From NCBI GenBank assembly GCA_965644295.1, contig CBFFRP010000432.1:310001-374000 (forward strand): a stretch of DNA of 64,000 nt. The letters run 5' to 3'. Position numbers and translations under genes: made by a program. Below are positions 33,962-47,300 of the stretch, one piece after another; positions within the stretch are counted from its first letter, which is position 1, and each line of letters starts with the position of its first letter. This DNA comes from Paraphysomonas bandaiensis (Eukaryota > Chrysophyceae). The notes under the pieces are model-generated. The model had not been told where the DNA came from. It did not search any database and was given only the letters and a program-made list of their open reading frames with translations.

Positions 33962-36639
33962 TATTGGAGTGGTTTTGTATAGGGGTTTGTTGTGTAGGCT
34001 ACTTGTGATGTATGAATGATGAATGAACATCTGCCTGTGCTCTGTATGTATATATACTGTACTTAATATACGTACATAGATACGTGTATTAACTGCTATG
34101 GTCTATAGTACATGTATCCTACCAGACAAGTCCAGAAAAACGAGAAAAGTTCTCACTCATCATCACCACTCACTATTCCCCACACCCTCAGATTAAAGGA
34201 TGGCGGCAATTTATTTTTTTCTCCCATTTTTTCTATTTTTACTATTTTACCCTAAAAATACAGCATTCTATTAAGAAAAGGGTAGATGTAAAAAAGGTAA
34301 TTTATTGCATACGGTTTACCCCAATAATGGAGCTCTATCTGTGGAAGAGATAAAAGACGTGATAGACACATTAAAAGATAGCAACAAATACAAGACAATA
34401 TCGACATAAGACAGCAATGTCACAACCCTTTAAAGCAAAGATAAGACGAGGTTTATTCGTGGCATCATTAAGTGGGTTATTCCAGTCGTTATTAAGCATC
34501 TTATTGAGCAAGCAGGCGATCTGGTAATTATGAAGAAGAAGAGCAGTAGAAGGCCAAAAGTTGACTTAAATATACGGAGTCTATATATATTTATACTCAT
34601 AGAGCGTATAACTTTTATCTTTTCTATAGTGAGAGTATGAAAATATGTACAGAGTTGAAACACATTGACACACGCTCACACCCTTAATATGCATATCACC
34701 AGTATTCATCACAGTGAGCCCTTGAGCCGAGTGCACCTTCATAGATATCGTAAAAACATATAAATCATAAGTATATATACTGTGACAGCAGGTAACCCAA
34801 GATATAATAATAATAAGCTTGTAATTTACTATTCCAATACAGATATAGTTCTCCTCTATATGTCAACCACCAGAGGCTGTTAGGTGACCTCCAGATGATG
34901 AAAAACATGACAAGTACATTGTATACAATATGAACATTGTATGTTTAGCTATATTTTGGCTTTATACACATGTTGACACGTATGGAAACTCTTTTCACAC
35001 CAACTACTAATTGTACATTATACCCCAATCACAAGCACTTACATGCACCACCCCATCAGCCCCCATATCGCCCCCAGAGGAAACCAAAGCTACAAAGTAC
35101 ACTCTATTCTATGTCTACAATGCTTTTATAATCTTGAAAATGTATATATATATATATTATAACAATTGAATATTATGCACTCCTCTCTCCTAATTCTGCG
35201 TACTGCCTAGGTATAGCCACTAGCCAAGGCACCCATGTATGCTACCTCATTGCCTTACAACCTTCCCTCAGTACCCCTGTATGCTTTTATTATATTATTA
35301 CCCCATTATGGAGTTGGTTGTAGTTTAATGTGTGGATATAACTCAATACATACGCACTACAAAATCTATGAATATTAAAACTACCGGAAACTTTCTCGGA
35401 CAGCACTTCAACACCCCCAAGCGATGATTCAAACACTTAATTACGGAAATAATAATCATAGGCAAGATTGGCTTACTAAAAATATATATATCCAAACTAA
35501 TCGAAGTTAATTTCTTTGCTTTCTCATTTAGAAATTCATGTACACCTTTGTGCCAAGTTTAAACCTTTCACAAGTTGTACATTCCATGAAGCTTTGGACT
35601 ATAATTCTTGATACTGGATAGTTCTTGACTTGGATCACTATCAATAATAACTCTTGTTTTGTCCTCTCGATATATATGCTTCTAATTGATCTTATGAAGG
35701 TTTTGGTACATCCCGATATTTAACGTTTCAACACATGCAAACATTAAAAAGTAATTTGACGGCATCACTGACATTGCCGTTCGGCATACGCATCAACACG
35801 TCTCTCAACTGTAGCACTACAAAGGCTTGCTTCGATTGCCAATCAATTCGAAGGCAGTGGCCACAGTCAATGCATTTCCTGGCTCGGATCGCAAAAACAA
35901 CAACTGACAGGAATTAAGCACTCTCACATCACCGGTTTGTGCACATCTCTATGAAACTACAACAATTCTAATTATCATCAATCAATTTACACTGCTCTGA
36001 CTGACCCTGGTAAGTGTAATACCAGACACCTTTGTGGCAACCGTAGTGGAGTATGAAGCCACCCAATGAGAGGTAGGGCATATTAGACTGCCTAATATCG
36101 ATACTTAAACAGTTCTTAGGTATTGTCATCGCGCCTTATGGTGGCCACTGGAACATATTTGTTATTTCATGACGTTCGCTTATTCACTGGGAATACTGAC
36201 CTGATTACACACGGTAGATATTGTCAGTAAGGCACATAGTAGTAATAAGAGTCCTCTACAAGACTATATATATATAAGTACTTTTATGCAGCCATACGCT
36301 CGATATGGTCGTTAAGAGGGACGTACATTAACGCTGAATCACGTACATAAACGCTGAATTCTGCAGACCAGAATATCTCCACTTCAACCCCCTCCTACAC
36401 ACACTCCCATACAAAAAAACAGAATTCATTTTTCTGGACTTGTGTGGTAGGAATGTACATGTATACGTATACGTATACCACATGGACGTATGTACTCCAG
36501 GTACTGCAGTACATACCGCAGCAGTCATACATACAGCAGTACACATCATGGATTGGAATTCCAACATGCATGTCCACATGCACACAATCAACAACTATTG
36601 CAGTGCACCCTTACATGAGATGTTTATTCCCACTTTCTC
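33962..36639. other. long intergenic region, no gene recognised
   Basis: About 2.7 kb, AT-rich, without a convincing coding frame. Homopolymer-rich sequence lies around 34210-34300. A gtatacgtatac palindromic run lies near 36461-36480, close to the sulfotransferase start. No RNA gene or transposon end was identified. Confidence 0.45.
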
Positions 36640-37590
36640 ATGCAATTAACAGCAATGATGGGCCGAGTGTTGCAATTATCTTGCATATGTTGCATGCTGT
36701 TAGTTGTATGGTACATAACATATACACACATCACACCACAGCACACTGCAGCCTCATATACACCCTCTCGTACACCCAGTAACTGCTCTGGTGCTGTTAA
36801 ACCCTCTATTATAGGCTCCAGTAGTAGTACCATATCACAGCTCAGAGCCTCACGGTATAATACATCACTGCCTCCATATAACCAGACGCACACTGTTAGA
36901 TTGAAGTCAGTAAATGTTGGACAAGGAAGTACAGGCACTAGATACTTGTATATGCTTTCATGTAACAACTTTTCTTTTACATCTCATCATTCTGTCAGTA
37001 CATGTAATTCTGATAACACTGTAAGGACCGGGCGAATACGAGAGTATGTGAACATGTTGGCAAGATGTACATCACATCAGCACAACCTATGTAAGTCTAT
37101 TGATGTTTTGAAAGCGTATACAACCGCTCTACGAGACGTGATTGAGAATATAGATTATGTTAGTAACTATCCGTTCGCGGAGATGCTCCCGGATATAATT
37201 GGATCAGTGCCGAACCTCTCTGTAGTTCATACTTTGCGAGATCCTAAAGTTTGGGCAATACGTCGCCTCTCCCACCGCAAAAATATTGCTGTATGTAAAC
37301 CTTCTTTATGGAGCTTGGATAATGTTCTGCATCCATTTGACTATGCAGCCTGCCTTCAAAGCACACAATTTGTGAAAGATGCCCTCATACCACTACACTC
37401 TATTTCCAACGGAGATAGACGCCTCGGTATACTGGAGAATGCGTTTATAAAATATAATACCGTAGTTCAAAGAATTGCTTTGGAGTCTAAAGTCCGTTAT
37501 ATGCCGCTATGTTTATTTGATTCCCACTCAACTAGTGATGATAACGTTTTTCAAATATTAAAGAAGGTCTGGACGCCGAATGTATTGTGA
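36640..37590 (+). CDS. sulfotransferase-like type II membrane protein
   Basis: Single exon, 316 residues (or 310 from the second in-frame ATG pair). Residues 9-27 are hydrophobic (LQLSCICCMLLVVWYI), an N-terminal signal anchor typical of Golgi sulfotransferases. Residues 91-101, VNVGQGSTGTR, fit the 5'-phosphosulfate-binding loop that grips PAPS. Residues 199-212, LRDPKVWAIRRLSH, fit the 3'-phosphate-binding motif (the RDP-x-W-x-x-S/R type). Sequence between is Asn/Ser/Cys-rich. Such enzymes move sulfate from PAPS to glycans or small molecules. The loop lacks the usual Pro-Lys-x-Gly-Thr core, so substrate and even activity are uncertain. Confidence 0.68.
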   Translation: MQLTAMMGRVLQLSCICCMLLVVWYITYTHITPQHTAASYTPSRTPSNCSGAVKPSIIGSSSSTISQLRASRYNTSLPPYNQTHTVRLKSVNVGQGSTGTRYLYMLSCNNFSFTSHHSVSTCNSDNTVRTGRIREYVNMLARCTSHQHNLCKSIDVLKAYTTALRDVIENIDYVSNYPFAEMLPDIIGSVPNLSVVHTLRDPKVWAIRRLSHRKNIAVCKPSLWSLDNVLHPFDYAACLQSTQFVKDALIPLHSISNGDRRLGILENAFIKYNTVVQRIALESKVRYMPLCLFDSHSTSDDNVFQILKKVWTPNVL

Positions 37591-38027
37591 ATTGTGACAA
37601 GCATGCTCTTCTTTTTATATATATAGTTTGAAATTGGTCAGTAGTCTGTGCAGCATAAATTATAAATTCATGTTGTCTAATATGATTCGTCATCGTGGAT
37701 ATAAATGACAAAAGTGTAACTACTTGTTGCTCGTTGCAATTATGTAGTTATTGCTATATACTCCTCTATATCTATAGATTACACATAACTTGTTGTCCAC
37801 AAGATTTTCCAAGGGTATATGAATATGAGGGTGTTGGAGTATAATAAATATCGCACGACTCTTCACAGGAAAATCTCGCTACAAGATCAACACAGAGTAT
37901 GCCATAACAATATAGGACAACTAAGTCATGCTTCATTTAATTGAGAAATATCAACAAGCAAGGTGTTATATGTTATATATTAGTCGTGGTGCACATATCT
38001 AGCTAACGATATCAAACTTGTCTGTAA
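37591..38027. other. convergent intergenic, nothing recognised
   Basis: Short AT-rich space between the 3' ends of the sulfotransferase and methyltransferase/GNAT genes. Confidence 0.4.
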
Positions 38028-39770
38028 TCAAGAATCGGGTCTTCTAAGAACCATGTGAACCAGATTACAACCGCCTCCTATGTCAATGATTTCGTTTTCA
38101 TTGAAGCCTAATGATACATATAGTTTCCTGATACAACGAATACACATTCTTTTCACCGATTTCACTATACACAAACCCAAAAACATACCTCGCAGGAGCC
38201 ATATCCAAAAGTGTAGTAAGCTCAATCGTGCTACACCCTATTTCCCACGCTTTATCCATAACCTGTGAATGACCCAATTCCGGTAAACTATGCATTGGGT
38301 TTCTCTGCACACAATCGACATACCTTTTTCACAAGAGCTCTGCCAATACCGCTGCGTCTACTACTCTCAGTAACAGAAAGGTGGGATATGCTCCCAACCC
38401 TGTCTTGCTCTCTACTGGTAACATCCAAAGATATGCATCCCAGAATAAGCCCTCTCGATTTATGAGGTGCTTGGACTGGTGACTCCACCGCTACCCAGAA
38501 TTCACGATTATTTCTATTTAAGCTGTTACGAAAAAATAGAAATAAGTGACGATTTGCTTAGAAAATATATACACACACCTATCACTGAGTGTATTCTTAA
38601 TAGCGACACCTGATTTCTTGATATGGGCTCTGACTGAAGCATACTTTTTCGCAAATTCCTTATGTCCCTGTACGAAGAATGACGCTGAAGACACACACAA
38701 AACATAAAGCACCTCAGTAAACAGAGTCATCACAGAGCTTAGATCAGAGGGAGTTGCTTTTAAAATTTCAAATTTTCTAATGAAAAAAATATCAATTACA
38801 CAAGAAGCAAGTCCTGGTAATACCTCGTGCAAGAAGTTGCTTCATAGAGCTTGATTCGGTCTTCGAGTAAAGCTATTCGCAGTGCAAGCCGATGATTTGA
38901 TAACTCAGGAGCTTTAGAGAAGCTTGATGAAAAAAATGTACTGTAAGCACTAGAAAAAAGTGATGCAGAGCATGTAGATATCGAAAATGCGTATGTACGA
39001 TGAAGCATTGCCAATGATGCAAATTCATCAAACGGCTCCGAAGCGCCAGGGGCCACGCCAGAATTACATAGCAAGAGCATCTGTTGCACGGTCAGACTCA
39101 CAGCGTGCTTCATGCCACATGACCGAAAGAATGCACACACATCTTGTGTGGACGGTTGGCCTGACCGTAAGGGGGCTTGACGGGAGGCAAATACACGCCG
39201 CATGCTCTCAGCACATGTCAACAGTGAAGGTGTGCTCGGGGGTAGCAATGGGTCGTACTCAACCACCAGACAGGAGGGAATATTGACAGCAAGCATGCGA
39301 ATTAGATTCTCGCTGGAGGTTGTATCCATATAAGTCATAACGCTCTCCAACACAACCAGAGTACAAGCAGAACTGTCGAAACCTTTAAGACGGAGAGCAG
39401 CTAAAAGAGCAGGTGCATCACATAAATCCGCCCCGACCATTTTAATAGAATCGCTGTTATCTGCCTGAGAACAAAGGTTGAGTCTCTCCGATATGACATG
39501 TGAAAAATCAACAAGATATACATCTCCACCGCAATCATTGTAAGCTGTGTCATATCCCGACCCCAAGACCAGCACTTGATACTTCTCACCCTTCAAACGA
39601 CATTCCTGAAAAAATGATTGGGATAGTTTTTTCATACCATACATGCGGGCACTGTAGACTTGATTGACTAATGGAACCTGAGATTTTCCTTTCACATTGG
39701 CATCAGGAGTGCTGCCTGTCAACTGCATCGCAGACTTCTTTCCGACGGCAGCATCTCTTCCTGTGTACAT
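38028..39770 (-). CDS. leucine carboxyl methyltransferase (LCMT/PPM)-like domain fused to GNAT acetyltransferase
   Basis: Six exons (39770-38824, 38776-38713, 38667-38579, 38522-38324, 38262-38189, 38127-38028) join to 490 residues in one frame. The first about 310 residues are an LCMT/PPM-type SAM methyltransferase: ARMYGMKKLSQSFFQ, QVLVLGSGYDTAY (SAM loop, 65-77), VYLVDFSHV and LVVLESVMTYMDTTSSENLI. This family carboxyl-methylates the C-terminal leucine of PP2A-type phosphatases or acts in wybutosine synthesis. The C-terminal about 160 residues are a GNAT domain: KFEILKATPSDLSSVMTLF, FWVAVESP, ILGCISLDV, HLSVTESSRRSGIGRALVKK (acetyl-CoA motif A), IELTTLLDMAPARKLYVSLG. The link is a 47-bp GT-AG intron at 38777-38823 between a coiled segment and the GNAT start. 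Two overlapping transcripts instead of a fusion cannot be excluded. Confidence 0.82.
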
Positions 39771-41363
39771 GAATTACACCGTCTGTTGGGTTAAATATCG
39801 ACTACTAGCAATGGGAGTCTAAGATCAGGTGTGTGTCTGCATCTATATCAGATAGAATGATATACACTGGCAGTTGAATTGATAGTACGGGACCACTACT
39901 ACGCTACACACACATACATCTGGACATACAGACACCAGCAGCAGGAGTATGATACCGAAAATGTGTACTGATATACACTCTGTACTTGTACACCACTGCT
40001 TTATGCAGCAGTACATTTTGTATTTGGAGCTGTACAGAGCAGAAGTGGGCTGGGCAGCATCTGCCCATAGCTATCCATACCATACCCATATCTACATATC
40101 TACACATCCAGCCATACATACATACATCCCCACATATATCTAGCTATATCTGCTCTGCAGAGGATTCCATATAAATATGATTGATATCCATACCGCATAG
40201 TCATATATATATCTATCGACACGAGTACAATACGAGAAGAGGAGTGTGCGAATAGAACATGAACTCCCCATACAGTCCTCATTGACCTCACGACCCTCAT
40301 ATATCACACTGACTTGTAGCCTGTAGCGTATCAATGAGAGCAAGTTATTAATACAATGAACTACAGAGAATAGACTACCATATCACCTATACATACATAC
40401 AGTACATACATATGCATACATGACTCATAGATGCTTAAGAGGATGTCCATGGATGTGTCTGTAGATCACAGGAGGTAACATCTCGTCCCATGTCATTACC
40501 AATAGATGAACAGGGAGCTCAAGTGACACATCATGTCAATGATACTACACATGCTCTGGCCTAATCTCTGCAATATCATTATTGCTTCAAAATCCTTATA
40601 CATATCAGCCGCTTGTATGTATGAGTGTGGTGTGGGCTTTTATCATACTCATATACTTTAATTCAACGTTACTTTCAAAACATTTCTTGATCAATCATCC
40701 GACTCATTGAACTGTATTACTGTATATACTTAGCGGACTCTTTGAAATGAGTAATATAAAGTTGTTATAGTATAGTGCTATTCTATATTGTAGGACTTCT
40801 CTGGTACTGTACCAAATGAGGGAAAGGGAACAACACGCTGTCCCGTATCTCTGAATCAAGCTAACTGCTTAAGAAAATAGTGAGACAGATATGCAGAATG
40901 AGTCTGGTTGAAGGGGAAAATCATCTCCACAATAAAAAGTATAATTGATAGCTCCACTAGTAGTATATAGCAAGTCCAGTTATTAGTTTGTCTATATATG
41001 TAAAACTAGCTTCTATGCACAACCGTTCTAATGTAATAATCAGACATTCTTATATAATTGATAGCTCTGCAAATCTTAGCTAGTGCATTGTACAGCTTCA
41101 TACGTTGATACGTTATTTTTTCTTGCTTGGCGTCGAAATCACATCATTTTGTTTTATTTTCTAATTTCGAATAACTAGCAATATGTAATGGTATAAGCTC
41201 AAATTGGGTAAAGAAATAATATTTTATAGCGAATTTTCATTATTATAACTTGCGAAGTCATCTGTATCAAAAATACATGACACTTCACAGTTATAGCGGC
41301 GCGCAGCATTATGTATTATGCACATTGGCACTCTTCTAGAAGTCTAATTCAGAGCATCACTAA
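39771..41363. other. intergenic, nothing recognised
   Basis: About 1.6 kb between the LCMT-GNAT 5' end and the TOR 3' end. It has a small TACA run at about 40112-40127 and AT-rich sequence. Open frames here lack coding character. Confidence 0.45.
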
Positions 41364-44300
41364 CTACCAAAATGGACACCAGCCAACAAACACTTGGCAT
41401 AAGTTTTCTACTGAAGTAGCTTCACGAATTAGTCTATCTACTTGTTCTTCCACGGTAGAAAATCCATCCGCCTGAAAGTCACGACCATTCAGCTTAGACT
41501 GAATTCTATTGATAACTTCGAGTGCTCTGGTAAAAACAAGTTACTAATACAGGTGTGTAATGTATAGCATTCATACCTGGAATTGAGAGTGCATTGCGAT
41601 GACTCATTTATCGCTTGCGATTTCAACCGCATCAGTTTCGGAATATTCGAGTCCGCTACATTCTTCTGTGATTCTGCACTAGCGGGTATGTTTCTCTGTT
41701 CCGAGCTGGCTGAAGGAGAGCCGACCACAGGGGAGTCAGTCCCAATTGTCTGGGTGGCTGCCTTATGAACTACGTCACCTCCAGTAGGAGCTGATACATT
41801 GGAACCAGTCCCATCAGGAGCCAACAAGCGCCAAGATATCAGGGGATCATATACAAACGCCTCCAGCATTGCCATAACACTGTTGCTGTTGGCTCGGAGA
41901 ATACTCATCACCTGTTACGCACACATAAGAAAAAACAATTCACGGCACCACACACAAGATATTTCTCATAAATATAACGTATTATATGTACCTTCTCACT
42001 GGTAGATCGAAACGTGCCTTCAATACCAGATATCTCCATTGCCTTAATCAACATGCGTGTAAGCCGGAATGGAATCGTCTCGGGGTACTTTGATCGCTGC
42101 ATTGCCACCTCAAAACAATCACCAAAATCAATATGCACAATTCTCCCTGCCACCCTGTCTAGCATTAGGTTAGAGGGGTGTCTGTCCCCAAGTCCAAGGA
42201 TATAACCCACTATAGACATAACTGCTAGAGATTTCGTATAGTTTGATCTCCGCTCTACCCATACATCAGATGTTTTCGACTTGAGCCACAGCATCTTTGC
42301 TAGATCCTGTCCGGTCGTTTCATCTCTCACCTGACAGAATACATCAACTTTTTGCTGCACTGTCAGTTTCTCATAACACGGTGCCTTCGTCATGGTCAGT
42401 TTGTGTTCAACGTTCATTTTGACGTCCCTGGCTTCACGATACTGCTTGACAAGAGCGTTCAGAGTATCACAATTCTCAACCCACCCTATCACACCAGAGT
42501 TGTTCGATAAAGGTAACACCGAGTACCGAACAATATTCAGTCCCCGACTGCGAGTCCACCGATCATTATCAAGACACACATTGATTAATCCGAACAATTG
42601 CATGACTCGTTCGTCCTGGCGAAGGTCTTCATGACCTTTTAGCAAAAAGCGATATTCGAGCCCATCGGTCCCTACAATAGTCATCCGACGTGGCCGTTGC
42701 TTTGATGTGATGATGTCTACCGATGGATAAAACGACCGAATGTGCACAACATCCCCCCGTGTACGGTACGTACCAGGCACAGCAAGCCCAAGATTACTAG
42801 CTCCTGTAAGCGCGGGAGATACATGTCTCAATTCTAATTGTTTGAACGACTTGAGTTGCGAAGATATTTGTCTAAAGACTCTATGATATACATCCCACGC
42901 CTGGTGCAGATGTAGCACGTCGCGGGTGACTTTGTACTTCTTCAGCCACTCGTTGGCTGAAAATAGATCTCTCCCGTATAAGTGACGGAAGGATACATCT
43001 CTCAGGCTGCTCCCGATATCCTCTACCACGGCAATACCATCCTCAATATCATCTTCACCGTAGTCTAGCGATTGGCTGGACGACGGTGCCATGATGTGTT
43101 CCATTGATCTATGAAGCTCTGTAAGTGTATCAACCATTCCGTCTATATCCTTTTCACCAATGTACAACTGCGCCGCCCGCTCCAATCCTTCGTGCCATAG
43201 TTCATGGGGTGTTATTGCTACCCTCATTAATTCTCTAGACACAATGGCCGCTTCTTCCACTAACTGGGAGTCGTGCTTCCTCATCTCCAGCATCACTTCC
43301 GTTGCGATTTGCTTGCGCTGAGAATTGTTTGTATTGAGAGCAACGGATATAGAATAAACAAGTGCCTGGGGATGGTTAATAGCCACTTTAATCAGAAGCT
43401 CTTTCAATAAAACGGAAATTTCAGGATTCTTGACGTGCATACGAGCAATCATCTGCGGCAACACACCCAACCAATTTTCCGCAGCAACATTTTTCAGCTC
43501 CGATGATAACACATCAAAGACTCCATCCCTAGTCCCGTATGTAAACCAAAGAGTCAACAGTCGGAGAGTATCCTGAAGTGTATGCGCCATACCATCGTTC
43601 GCACCTAGTGCAATAGACCGGCTGAAACCTTTCACAGCCTCAACAATATAAGGAATATTTAAAGAGAGCTGCTTGTTGAGCTTTGAAGGCACTGGTAATT
43701 GGCTAGACCTGATATTTTGTCCAACAAATCCACTGCTTCCCCCAGCTGCAACGCTCAGCTGATCGTAATTTATTACTGCCCATGCGTGCCATACGTGATA
43801 TTGGTCACTTGCCAAATCTCTCGCTTGTCGTACAGTGTCGAGCACCTCCTGACGTTGGGAATCTGTGATATCATGTTGAAACAGTACTTGCATCCACTCT
43901 GCCCGCTTCAGAAGACATTTCACCTTTAGAGTTACATCTCCACCTTCGTCACGCTTATCCAGCATAGCTATAAAACTAGTCAGCGATTCGAGGGCATCAG
44001 AGCAGTCGCCCCGCTCCCACCAGTACTTGAAAGCGCTAAACACAACACGAGGCGGAATAGATTCGACAACTCCCTCAGGACTCTCTGGTCCCCCCATACG
44101 CTTCAAGATGTTCGCACATAGCGCCAGCATGCCCTCCTTGCGGCATATTGATACCAAATCAAGCCAACTATCGAGGTCGTCTTTAGGATCCACAAGCAGA
44201 GTGTGAACAGCCTGACACATACAACAAAAATAAAATCAATAGTTGCGTATAGAGAGAATACTAACCAGTATCAAACGATAAACATCAACTTCTTTGGCAG

Positions 44301-47300
44301 CACATTTGAGTCTTCGCTGCCACTTGTCCATTAGAGTTAGTCTACGTGTTAATATATCGTGCACAACACTTCCTCCACTTGCATCAATACCGTGACCATT
44401 CGAGGCAATGGAAGAAACTGGCCGAATAAGTACAACATCCTCAGGTGATAAACCAGCATTTACAAGCGCCTTCGTTTCATACTTCTTATAATCGATAAGT
44501 TCTTCCATTTCAGAGAGCACTTGCATTGTAACCATTGATCGATATGCCCTGGAATAACTCTCACTTAACAGAGAGGATATGTTGGAGGAAACAGCTTCTC
44601 GAGTTTCAGTGACTAGTCTAGATGCACGTCGAAGGTCTCCTTTGTGAATAGCCAACACTGCATCATAAAACGATCCATCATTCTCGAGCTGTACATCATG
44701 GTGCTTGTCAAGCGATCCTCCCTGCAAAAAACCCTCCATTTCGTCCCATTTCCCTAACATCCATGCAGCATTAGCTCCAAGTCTTTGGACTTCGGTCATC
44801 CAAGAGTCATACGAGTCTACTTGTCCTTCTGCAGCTTGCACATGCTTCTTAAGGTCATTGGCACTGTTGCAAAGATCGGCATAATCCCCAAGTGCATGAA
44901 GACATCGCAATATTCCCAGTTCACTCTCTATCCAATTATCCTGTTGAGACAGTGCATCAGGATCCTGCACTGAGAGTTTACGCTGTTTTGACTGTTGAGT
45001 GTAAGATTCTCTCGCGTCTTGCCATCTGGCAAGTTTTTCTAACCAATATGGCTCAATTTTGATGTGTCGATGGTTGATATGGACAAACTTTAGCACGCCT
45101 GATGCAGCCTCACGCATACCTAGTTGAGTGTTAACTGATATGAGCGCTTCTATACACTCGCTCGACGGTAGAGTATTTACAGAATTAAATTCGATTTCCC
45201 TGTAGTGGAGACATTTCGCAAACATGTTAGCAGCAGCAGCCTGTTTGGCCAGCACTTGGATGTCCAGAGGAAGAGGTTTATCTTGCATATCCATAAATTC
45301 GGCGAGATTTAACAGTGCTTGTCTAATGTTACTGGGTATCTGTGGGCTCTGTAAGGCTGTCTCCAGACCAGATATCAGGGGTATATCAGAGTATGTTTCG
45401 TTGCTATCATGGGAAAACAACTCATCCCAAACAGACACAAATGCGGCATTAAATAACTCATGAGCAAGCGGCTGATAAACTTTGCCTAGGATAGCACAGG
45501 GACGAAGTATTGGAGATGGAGATTGACGAATAAGCTCGATAGAGAGCCGCCTCATCCACTCTACAAGATCAGAACTGGTGGTGCGCCCAGACAGAGTCCA
45601 TGCTGTTTCCAGAGCCTTTAGCTCGACACGCAAAGACATTTGCACATTGCGACACTTCTCTAATCGACTACTTATGTTACTCGTGCTCTTTATGGTGATT
45701 GTGCTTCTATCTGACGGTCCTACAGGGAGTGGGCGCTGTTTCAATAACAGAGACACGAGATGTTCATACTCCTCTAATTGCGGGATTTTTCCCGCAGTTG
45801 CATCACGCTGGTTGTGAATTTGAGATATTTTCCTTTTCGCAGGGATAACAAACGGCAGATACGATGTGTTGAGACGGCATACCATGCAAGAGAGAGCAGT
45901 CAGAGCAGCAGTTTGCAGTATTGGTTCCGACCCACAAACCAATCTAAGAAGAGGGTGGATAATTCGACTAGCAAACTCATTCAAGTCCGATGAATCACTC
46001 GCCAGATGCATTACTGCGCATAATGCCTCGCGTTTCGTTTCTGCCCGTATTCCAGTTAACTCCACTACTTTAAGAATAACTGGTATCAATTGTCTACGGT
46101 ACTCTCCAAGACTTGCAGATATATTAGCCAATGTGGTAAACACTTTGCTGGTTTTTGGTAATGATGACTTTTTAGAGGGGGCCGATAAACTTAGAGGAGC
46201 ATTCGTATCAGTAGTTACCGTATCTGTTCGGGTGTTGAAGAGCTCGTCGCGATCTTGCAACATTTCATTTCGCGTCACCTGAACCATGCATGGTAGCAAT
46301 TCTCTTAGAACCCCGTTGAAGTCCTGCGGAAGAAGAATATAGCACAATGCCTCAACCATGTTCAAACAGAGAGTGAGATGGACATGAAAATAATCGCAAG
46401 TTAGTTGCACAATACTATCAAGAAGTCTTCCAACATCTCTTCCCACTACATACACCATAGTAATAAGGTTATCAAGCAGAGTTTCCTGTAAAGCTCCTCC
46501 TGACTCAGAATTGTAAAAGCGATAAGTGTAAGCGCTGATGATTGTATCCAGCAAAGGGTCACTCTGAAATCCCAAAATGCGTACAACTCTCATGACAACC
46601 GTGGCAGCAGTTTGATGGTGGCTCGACAGAGAGGAATCTCGAAGGATATTACCTAGAGCACCAATGACCACTGAGAGATAGTACCTATCCAGGGATACCA
46701 ATTGGTCATCGTCATCGATATCTCCAGGATACTTATCTCCAGTTTCTTTCTTATCCTTTGGGTCGGTTTCATCATCGAACTCGGTATGACTCTGGTGAAC
46801 AGTCAACACCCCAGATGCACGAAGAGAGCGCTGATACATTTCTATATCAACGGCACCAAGAAGTCCGATAGTTCGGATAGCCTGGAGACGTAAAGATACT
46901 GCAGCCACCTCTGGGCGCTGGATAGCCTTCACAAGACTCTCAAAGAGAGATGGATACAACGAGTATGGTGTAGAAACGATATTCAACGAGGAGACAATTT
47001 TTCCCATTGCTACCACAGAAACCTCCTGTTTAGACAAAGAGGATTGATCATTGAGTGCCTGAATGAGCCGGGGAAAGAGTTCAGACAAGCGGGGCTCCAT
47101 TTCTTCAGGGGAAGCCAAGGAAAGTTCTCCGATGGTAGATACAGCAGCGCTGACAATAGCAGGCGAGGGGTCATCCAAAAGAGCCAACAATGGCTCCAAT
47201 ATTTGTGACACATAAGGTACCAAGAGCACATTAGTGCCTCTAACCATTGCCTGCAGGAGTTGTACACTCTCCTGCCGAAGCAAAATATCTTTTGAGTTGT

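Noticed and set aside
33962-34030. Upstream ATG adding 23 residues to the lysozyme
   Set aside because: The inner methionine sits directly before a textbook signal peptide. The longer N-terminus would bury it.
38288-38324. A 19-nt or 36-nt miniature intron in the GNAT part of the fusion gene
   Set aside because: A 61-nt intron (38263-38323) gives a better frame-keeping join, directly restoring the GNAT helix after GIGRALVKK.
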